Assembly (NCBI GenBank): GCA_030849805.1
Contig: JASANZ010002208.1
Coordinates: 1-64,000, forward strand
Reading direction: 5' to 3'
DNA from: Sergeia podlipaevii
Taxonomy: Eukaryota > Euglenozoa > Kinetoplastea > Trypanosomatida > Trypanosomatidae
DNA: 64,000 nt
In this document: piece by piece, positions 58,662 through 64,000 of the stretch
Layout: every line of letters starts with the position of its first letter
How positions within the stretch are numbered: position 1 is the stretch's first letter
Notes under the pieces: model-generated
Seen by the model: only the letters and a program-made list of their open reading frames with translations
What the model was told of the DNA's origin: nothing
Database searches by the model: none
Translations under genes and position numbers: made by a program

Positions 58662-59052
58662 TCTTGAGCCTATTGTGAAGAGAGAATGTGCTGATACTCT
58701 CTCACACACGCACATATATACAAGAGCGTAGGCTTCCTATTTCCATTCGGTGACTCCCTTTCCTCTTGATCTCCTCCTTTCAAGAAAAAAAGAGAAGAGA
58801 AAAAGGAAACAAAGCAATCAACCACTGGAAGGAAAAATATTTTACATCGTGCCAAAAAAAGGCAAAAAAGCACACATATAAATAGGCAGTCAGAAGAAGA
58901 TAGCAAATCTTCTTTTTTTTTCATTTTCGTGCGTATGTTTCAACAAGACATCATGTGCTGTTGTACAGCAGACACGAATCAAAGTGCCGCACTCGCTCAC
59001 TCCGAGTGAAGATGATGACCAAGAAACTAAGTAAGCAAAAGATAAGGAGACT
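58662..59052. other. Intergenic spacer of about 0.4 kb
   Basis: Purine-rich runs near 58783-58815 would provide a pyrimidine tract on the minus strand. No gene is seen. Confidence 0.5.
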
Positions 59053-62000
59053 CTATTTAGTATGAAGATCAAAACGCTGCTTTGCGCGAGGGAGTGCTCC
59101 TGACATGGACGGCGGGGCGTGCACGATCTGTGGGTCAAGCACAGAAGTATTGGTGGGTGGTGGAGGTGCGCGAGGAAGCGTTTGCCCAGGAACCGTACGT
59201 CCAAACTGCCGCTGCTGCTCTTCTTCCTGCTCCTCCCCTGCATCTCTCCTACCTGGGGAGTTGATTGTGCTAGAGTGGTCTACACCACCTTGGCCACCGT
59301 GCGCGAGAGAAAGCGGTTCCACAAAGCCAAAAGAACGAGCTGACCCTGCTCCACCACGTGTAGACGAGGACAACATCAGCCGCTGCTGTTGCTGCTGCCG
59401 GGGGTAGATCCTGCCGCACACGCCGCAGCACTGCGCATCACCGCACGCCTCTCCCATCCCGTTTGCATAGCCCCCACCAACCCCTCCTGAAGGCAAAGAA
59501 GAGGAAGTGCACTGACAGTCATTGCGCTGCTGTTGCTCTGGGACACCCACCCACGTGATGTTAGGAAGCACTGCGTGCACGGGGAGCCGCGGTGACGACA
59601 CCCCAAACGACCTCCGTGGCGCCGTCGTGGAGGCACAGGAGTCGGTGGAGCCCGCCCCTACGCTGTTTGCGTTTTTGTGTTGGCCGTGGTGGTGTCTTAC
59701 GGAAGGAAGCTGGCCATTGGGACTGTGTGCACCGTCGCCATCCCTGCGCGACGTGAACCGCTTCACACCAGGCACATCACAGTCCACGCCTTCCTCGTCT
59801 GCGGTGCCGCTTTGCTTCCTATACCTTCCAGCTGCCTCTTTGATCGCATTGAACTCCTCCTCCGTATCCGCCGTACCACCGTCTCGCGGACTAGTTATAT
59901 CCATACATATGCGGTGACCCAGACTGGTGCCGTGCTGCGCAGCACTACCTCTGCTACCCAGGCGGCTGCTGCTATCAGAGCGGCCGTTGCTGTCCGAGCG
60001 ATCGTCGCTACCTGAGCGGCCGCCGCCTCTTCCGTGTCTTTCTCCGTTCATCCCGCGGCTGTTGGAGTTGGAGTTGTTGCTGTCAGTACCCGCAAAGCCA
60101 GAGGCAGTCTCTGAGTTCACTGATCCTTTGTTGCCTCTTCCACGCGGCTGCCGCACGTCCAACACGCGCAGTCGAGTGACGAGCGAAGTCACTACGCGTG
60201 CGAGACCCAGCCACTGCCTGCGCCTGTCGGCATCAATCACGGTAAGCTCAAGGAACGTGTGTATGGCGGTCTTGGAGCCATCCTCTGCCTTCGTGTTTAC
60301 ACGTGGTAAGCCCCTTGAGGAGTCCTTTGACAAGCGCGGCCCCAAGGATGCATCGAAAGAGCTTGCTATGCGTGAAGGGGTGCCCACGGAGCACTCGGTG
60401 CTTCCCATGCTGTCCGCATTGGCGGTATCCGTGAAGTCCAAGTCATCCATGCGAGTGAACGTGCCATCGAAGGCAACGCTAGCTGGAGGAAAGTTCTGTA
60501 GAATGTAAAGCTGCTTTGCATCCAGGAGATCTTTCTTTGGTGAAGACAGATTTCGGATGGCGTAGTCATCGTCCACGACCTTCTGCGCTCGAATGACGTC
60601 CTCAAGGCTGACGTAAATGCGCAGCTCCTCGTCATCACCGCTGCCTCCCCCATCCTCAACTGCAATAACGCCATCTGCGTTGCTAGACTTTTGCTCGGGA
60701 CTGTGTCGTTTGGCACTGTTGAAGCAACTGCCGTCACTCGCCGCATTGGTGGGAGCCCCGAGACGAGACTTTTCATTTGCCGCCTTGGCTGCTTGTTTCT
60801 CCTGAATGTGTTTGATGCGTCTCTCCAGTAGCTCCGCTTCCTCGAACCCTGCGGCATCTTCGAGAAGTCCATCTATGTTCACATCGTCATCGTCCTCGCT
60901 CCACATATAGGACTCGTCGTTGTTAGCGCCGAGATAGTACTCCATGTCAGAAGCCGTGTCGATTCCTTCTTGCACAAGGTTGATCTCCTCCATATTGCCT
61001 ATCCGCATCGTGCGACGCTCGCGGCGAAAGCTACGGCTAGACATCACCTTGCGCAGTGCGCAGTCGTCTGCTTGTGGGGCATCAGAATCGGGTGAGATCA
61101 TCACAGACTTCTGCTTGCTCGACATCGGTTTCTTGCCGACAGTTGTGTTGGAGGACACAACGAAGGACCCAGACGAGGTCAGAATGGCTGCAGGAGCAGC
61201 AGCCGCAGTCGGTGAACCACTAGGTGAGAGCTTGCGACTCGCATTGCTTCCACGACGAGAGCGACGCCGCCCGTTGCCGCGTCCAGCACGTAATGGAAAC
61301 GCCACAATTTTGCCGCCCCTCATGCTGTGCTGCTGCTGCTGCTCGGGGGTGACGGTTGTGCTCAGAGCGGGGTTCACGCGGGTGCTGAGTGACTCCTCGT
61401 TATGGCAGCTGAGATACTTGGGCCACTGCACGTGCAAGAAGGACTGAGTTCCGCACACCGTTTGCACATAGCCTGTGAAAAGTGCGCAGAGAACCCACAA
61501 CATAGCCGTCGGGTGCGATGGCGGCTCGATTAGCAAGCTAGGATTGAAGAATGTGCCTAAATACGGACAGTGCATGAGCAGGGAAGGATGAAGCCCCTGG
61601 GAGGTCTGCCAGTGCAAGACGGTGCATAGCTCAGCAAAAAGTGGAGCAGCGATGGAGACTACGTCACAGTCCCCCACAATAGTAGTAGTAGTAGTAGTAC
61701 CATCGTTAGTCGGCGAATTGCCTCCCGCACCGCCGCCCGGCAACTCCTTCGCAGCATAGCTTTCAAACGCACTTCTTTTAGACAAATCCTTCTTGTAATT
61801 GGGTGTCATGCTATACTTGGTCACCTTGTCTGCTTGGCCGTCCACCTTCAACCCTGCGGCCTCAAGGCTGTAAAGCCGATGTAGCTCACGCACGAGTTTC
61901 AGCAGCGCGTACCCGTCGAAGAAACTCGTGTTTATGATTTCATTTTCATGCGGCGTCAATACGGTCGACACGCCGCTGCCCAAGGACGGGCCTCTCTGCA

Positions 62001-63669
62001 CAATGCTCGACACATTGGTCCAGCAGTATCCATCCGGAGCTCGGCTCATCACATGGTTCACCCAGCGCAGAAGCAGCTTCTCCAGCTCGCAACGGGCGTC
62101 GGTAAAGAACGCAGGAAACGGCTTTGGAAGGCTAGACATCTCATCCTCTAAGCGACGCAGTCGTACTCCACATGCAAGCATCGCCTTGGGTAGCGCGGCG
62201 CATAACACGCGAGGCCGAAACGTCTTGGCCAGTCTCTCCCATCGGTGGGAGTGCTTCTTGATGCGCTCGCACTGCTGGTGCTTGGTAGATAAGGCAACAT
62301 GCAGTATACGACACTCGAGCAGATGCGTCTCCATCATCTGCGCTCGCAGCGCCTCATCCTTGATGAGCATGCTCATCTTTACCCTCTCAGCCTCTTCCAG
62401 ACTCTCCTTGAGAGCGTTGATCTCGTTATTGCTCCCCTTGGCCATCAACTGCAGCTTCTGTGAAACCTCAATCAGGTGTCCTTGCAGGTCATCCATCTTC
62501 GTTTGCAGTGTCATGCGCCTCCACTTCAAGAAGGCGCGCTCCTCTGTCACCTTCCGCTGCGTGCGCTTCAGATATGCCTTCATCGCCTCACGCATGTTGC
62601 GGGATCGCACAACGTGCGCATGCCACGCTTTGAACACCGTGTGTTTCACGTTGCCTTCGATTCTGCGCTGTGCCACGTCCAGGACGAGGCGGCTCTTGCA
62701 CACCACAGCCTTGATCTCCTCAACGCGCTCCGCTAGAGTCGTGTTATCCTTCTTCGCGCTAACAAATTCTTCTGTCCAGAGTCGGTAACTAGCAAAATCA
62801 TGCACCGACTCATACTGCGCCTGACGCAGCGGTAAAGGATCCACGATGCCTTCCTCCTTCGCAGAAGGCCCGCCGTGAAGCGTTTCTTTGATTCCGCGCG
62901 GTTTCCCCTGTCGTGCCGCCTTGGCTGCGTGTTGTTGCTGCCGCCGCTGCATCTCTGTAGCAATGAGCTGGGGACTAAAAATAGCGTCGTACAGTGGGTC
63001 ACGCAGCGTGCGCCACAAGGTACACAAGGCAGGGTCGCGGACAAGGACTTCATTCAGCAAGTACGCCGCGACACTCACAAGAAGCCTATGAGGCAGCTCT
63101 TCACGTCGGATCTTGTCGACATCCGCACGCGGGCCTAACGCCGCCATCTGCGTCTCTCTGTAGCTAACACTTGCCCACTGCGTAGCGGAGTTAAACCCAG
63201 ACTCCTCAAAAGGGGTGGGGAAGCCAAAAGTGTAGTTGGATAAAGCCGCAAAGGCCCCCTGTGAGAGCGTGGCCATACTTCCTGTTCGTGCCTCACGACC
63301 TCTAGCGGTTCGCGACGAAAGTGGCGCGCGTGGTGAAGGTGCGGCAGTGCGCTGCCCCGCAGCTTCATACCACAGCGACGAAGATAAGAGAGCTTGATTC
63401 CCCTCTGCATGTTCCGCCACAGCAGGGTTGATCGATTTCAAGCCCGGTGTCTGGCCTATCAGCTGCGCAAACTGAGTTTCTATACGCGCGTTAATCTCGC
63501 TTATCTCTTTGCGGGTGGCTACTTGCGCCTTGGTGGACGCAGCCAGCGCGTTCTCTGAGGCCAAATGCAACTTCTGCTGAAGCAACGCCTCCTGCCGCTT
63601 CTGATGAGTAAGGACGGGATCATCGTCCCTGAGCATCTTCTCGTGCTTATTGAGAGTTCTTGGCTTCAT
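59053..63669 (-). CDS. Large coiled-coil protein with a calponin-homology-like segment
   Basis: The 1538-residue protein has a charged helical N-terminus (about 1-65) and a globular part at about 170-230. A long helical region follows at about 290-520. It contains FKAWHAHVVRSRNMREAM and FLKWRRMTLQTK, which look like SFI1- or IQ-type repeats with an aromatic residue near Trp. A segment from about 527 (LLLRWVNHVM) to 590 (FFDGYALLKLVREL) resembles a calponin-homology domain, interrupted by a loop. The C-terminal half is Ser/Gly/Gln-rich with acidic blocks and is probably disordered. Such a combination is common in axonemal and basal-body proteins, so a cytoskeletal role is plausible but inferred. 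I start at the ATG at 63669; the frame extends three codons to a TTG. Exact homologues are not recognised. Confidence 0.82.
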   Translation of the reverse strand: MKPRTLNKHEKMLRDDDPVLTHQKRQEALLQQKLHLASENALAASTKAQVATRKEISEINARIETQFAQLIGQTPGLKSINPAVAEHAEGNQALLSSSLWYEAAGQRTAAPSPRAPLSSRTARGREARTGSMATLSQGAFAALSNYTFGFPTPFEESGFNSATQWASVSYRETQMAALGPRADVDKIRREELPHRLLVSVAAYLLNEVLVRDPALCTLWRTLRDPLYDAIFSPQLIATEMQRRQQQHAAKAARQGKPRGIKETLHGGPSAKEEGIVDPLPLRQAQYESVHDFASYRLWTEEFVSAKKDNTTLAERVEEIKAVVCKSRLVLDVAQRRIEGNVKHTVFKAWHAHVVRSRNMREAMKAYLKRTQRKVTEERAFLKWRRMTLQTKMDDLQGHLIEVSQKLQLMAKGSNNEINALKESLEEAERVKMSMLIKDEALRAQMMETHLLECRILHVALSTKHQQCERIKKHSHRWERLAKTFRPRVLCAALPKAMLACGVRLRRLEDEMSSLPKPFPAFFTDARCELEKLLLRWVNHVMSRAPDGYCWTNVSSIVQRGPSLGSGVSTVLTPHENEIINTSFFDGYALLKLVRELHRLYSLEAAGLKVDGQADKVTKYSMTPNYKKDLSKRSAFESYAAKELPGGGAGGNSPTNDGTTTTTTIVGDCDVVSIAAPLFAELCTVLHWQTSQGLHPSLLMHCPYLGTFFNPSLLIEPPSHPTAMLWVLCALFTGYVQTVCGTQSFLHVQWPKYLSCHNEESLSTRVNPALSTTVTPEQQQQHSMRGGKIVAFPLRAGRGNGRRRSRRGSNASRKLSPSGSPTAAAAPAAILTSSGSFVVSSNTTVGKKPMSSKQKSVMISPDSDAPQADDCALRKVMSSRSFRRERRTMRIGNMEEINLVQEGIDTASDMEYYLGANNDESYMWSEDDDDVNIDGLLEDAAGFEEAELLERRIKHIQEKQAAKAANEKSRLGAPTNAASDGSCFNSAKRHSPEQKSSNADGVIAVEDGGGSGDDEELRIYVSLEDVIRAQKVVDDDYAIRNLSSPKKDLLDAKQLYILQNFPPASVAFDGTFTRMDDLDFTDTANADSMGSTECSVGTPSRIASSFDASLGPRLSKDSSRGLPRVNTKAEDGSKTAIHTFLELTVIDADRRRQWLGLARVVTSLVTRLRVLDVRQPRGRGNKGSVNSETASGFAGTDSNNSNSNSRGMNGERHGRGGGRSGSDDRSDSNGRSDSSSRLGSRGSAAQHGTSLGHRICMDITSPRDGGTADTEEEFNAIKEAAGRYRKQSGTADEEGVDCDVPGVKRFTSRRDGDGAHSPNGQLPSVRHHHGQHKNANSVGAGSTDSCASTTAPRRSFGVSSPRLPVHAVLPNITWVGVPEQQQRNDCQCTSSSLPSGGVGGGYANGMGEACGDAQCCGVCGRIYPRQQQQQRLMLSSSTRGGAGSARSFGFVEPLSLAHGGQGGVDHSSTINSPGRRDAGEEQEEEQQRQFGRTVPGQTLPRAPPPPTNTSVLDPQIVHAPPSMSGALPRAKQRFDLHTK

Positions 63670-64000
63670 GGTCCCCAATGGCTAGGGTCAGATGATCAAG
63701 CAAACAAAATATCTAAATATGTAGTAAATGAGAAAGCTGTCCTTCAGTCTTCTTCTTCGTGCAGGGCTTCCTTATTTATAAGAAAAAAAAAACGCCAAAG
63801 TGTGTGGGTATATGAAATCGAATGTGTACTGTCGTGTTTTCGTGTAGTACCTGTGTGTATGTGCAAGTTCACACGCTTTGGCCCGCCTTCTTTATCGGCT
63901 CACCTACGCACTCACTCGCTGTGGGGGGAACCTATTTCGTCTCCGCTTGTGTACGCGTGCGGTGGGGTGAAGATCTTTGCAAAAAGAAAAGAAAAAATGG
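63670..64000. other. Right-edge spacer
   Basis: It holds the 5' UTR region of the large coiled-coil gene. A moderate pyrimidine tract ending in CCCTAG, with AG at 63683-63682, could be its splice acceptor. No gene starts before the window ends. Confidence 0.5.

Noticed and set aside
61928..62788. 286-codon plus-strand open frame
   Set aside because: It is antisense to the conserved helical region of the large coiled-coil gene; its Ser/Arg/Cys-rich composition is typical of a reverse-frame shadow.
1..64000. CRISPR arrays, insertion sequences, retroposons, tRNA or rRNA genes
   Set aside because: I saw no regularly spaced repeats, no transposase or reverse-transcriptase frame, and no tRNA-like B box in the spacers. 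Reading by eye cannot exclude a divergent tRNA.

Overview
The window comes from the nuclear genome of a trypanosomatid (Kinetoplastea). The protein-coding genes I can support are intronless and all lie on the minus strand over 64 kb, as expected for one polycistronic transcription unit. They are separated by AT-rich spacers full of microsatellites. Many genes have a pyrimidine tract followed by AG a short distance upstream of the start codon, as expected for spliced-leader trans-splicing. The gene content also fits: an amastin-like protein, a divergent PEX3 (glycosome biogenesis), mitochondrial HslV and several families known from trypanosomatids. Genus or species cannot be fixed from this sequence. 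Low-complexity Ser/Ala/Gln/Thr insertions are common in the larger proteins.

Layout from low to high coordinate (reverse of transcription): amastin-like protein (1.2-1.9 kb); small probable mitochondrial protein (2.6-3.2); unrecognised 979-aa protein (3.7-6.6); leucine-rich-repeat protein (7.7-10.2); a membrane-anchored glycosidase family 31 protein that has lost its catalytic aspartates (11.2-15.8); Ser-rich unknown (17.1-19.3); IQ-motif protein resembling SPATA17 (20.2-21.8); a small-RNA cluster (22.4-23.0); PGAM5-like phosphatase (23.5-24.6); a duplicated small-RNA unit (24.9-25.1); RCC1-repeat protein (25.7-27.8). A gene-poor stretch of about 5.9 kb follows (27.8-33.7), holding one small ORF and a nested hairpin. 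Then come TatD-like nuclease (33.7-34.9), NASP-like histone chaperone (36.3-37.6), cytosolic carboxypeptidase (38.4-43.1), Gos1-type SNARE (44.4-45.2), PEX3 (45.9-47.7), Rieske protein (48.5-49.1), non-canonical poly(A)/uridylyl transferase (50.5-52.8), HslV (54.1-54.7), CDC73 (55.7-56.8), a small tail-anchored protein (57.5-57.9), a possible 72-aa protein (58.4-58.7) and a 1538-aa coiled-coil protein with a calponin-homology-like segment (59.1-63.7).

As usual in trypanosomatids, neighbours share transcription but not one pathway. Three genes could belong to flagellar or microtubule biology (SPATA17-like, carboxypeptidase, large coiled-coil protein). Four act in organelles (PGAM5-like, HslV, PEX3, Gos1). 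Three act on nucleic acids or chromatin (NASP-like, CDC73, nucleotidyltransferase).

The strongest unexpected signals are the small RNAs around the PGAM5-like gene. Two 67-nt elements keep identical guide-pocket sequences while their stems change in compensating ways and each ends in an AGA box, which is the signature of trypanosomatid H/ACA RNAs. A C/D-box candidate beside them carries a 12-nt match to a universally conserved large-subunit rRNA segment. The second clear signal is the glycosidase-31 pseudoenzyme. A single N at 2298, flanked by identical 33-base copies, is probably an assembly join.
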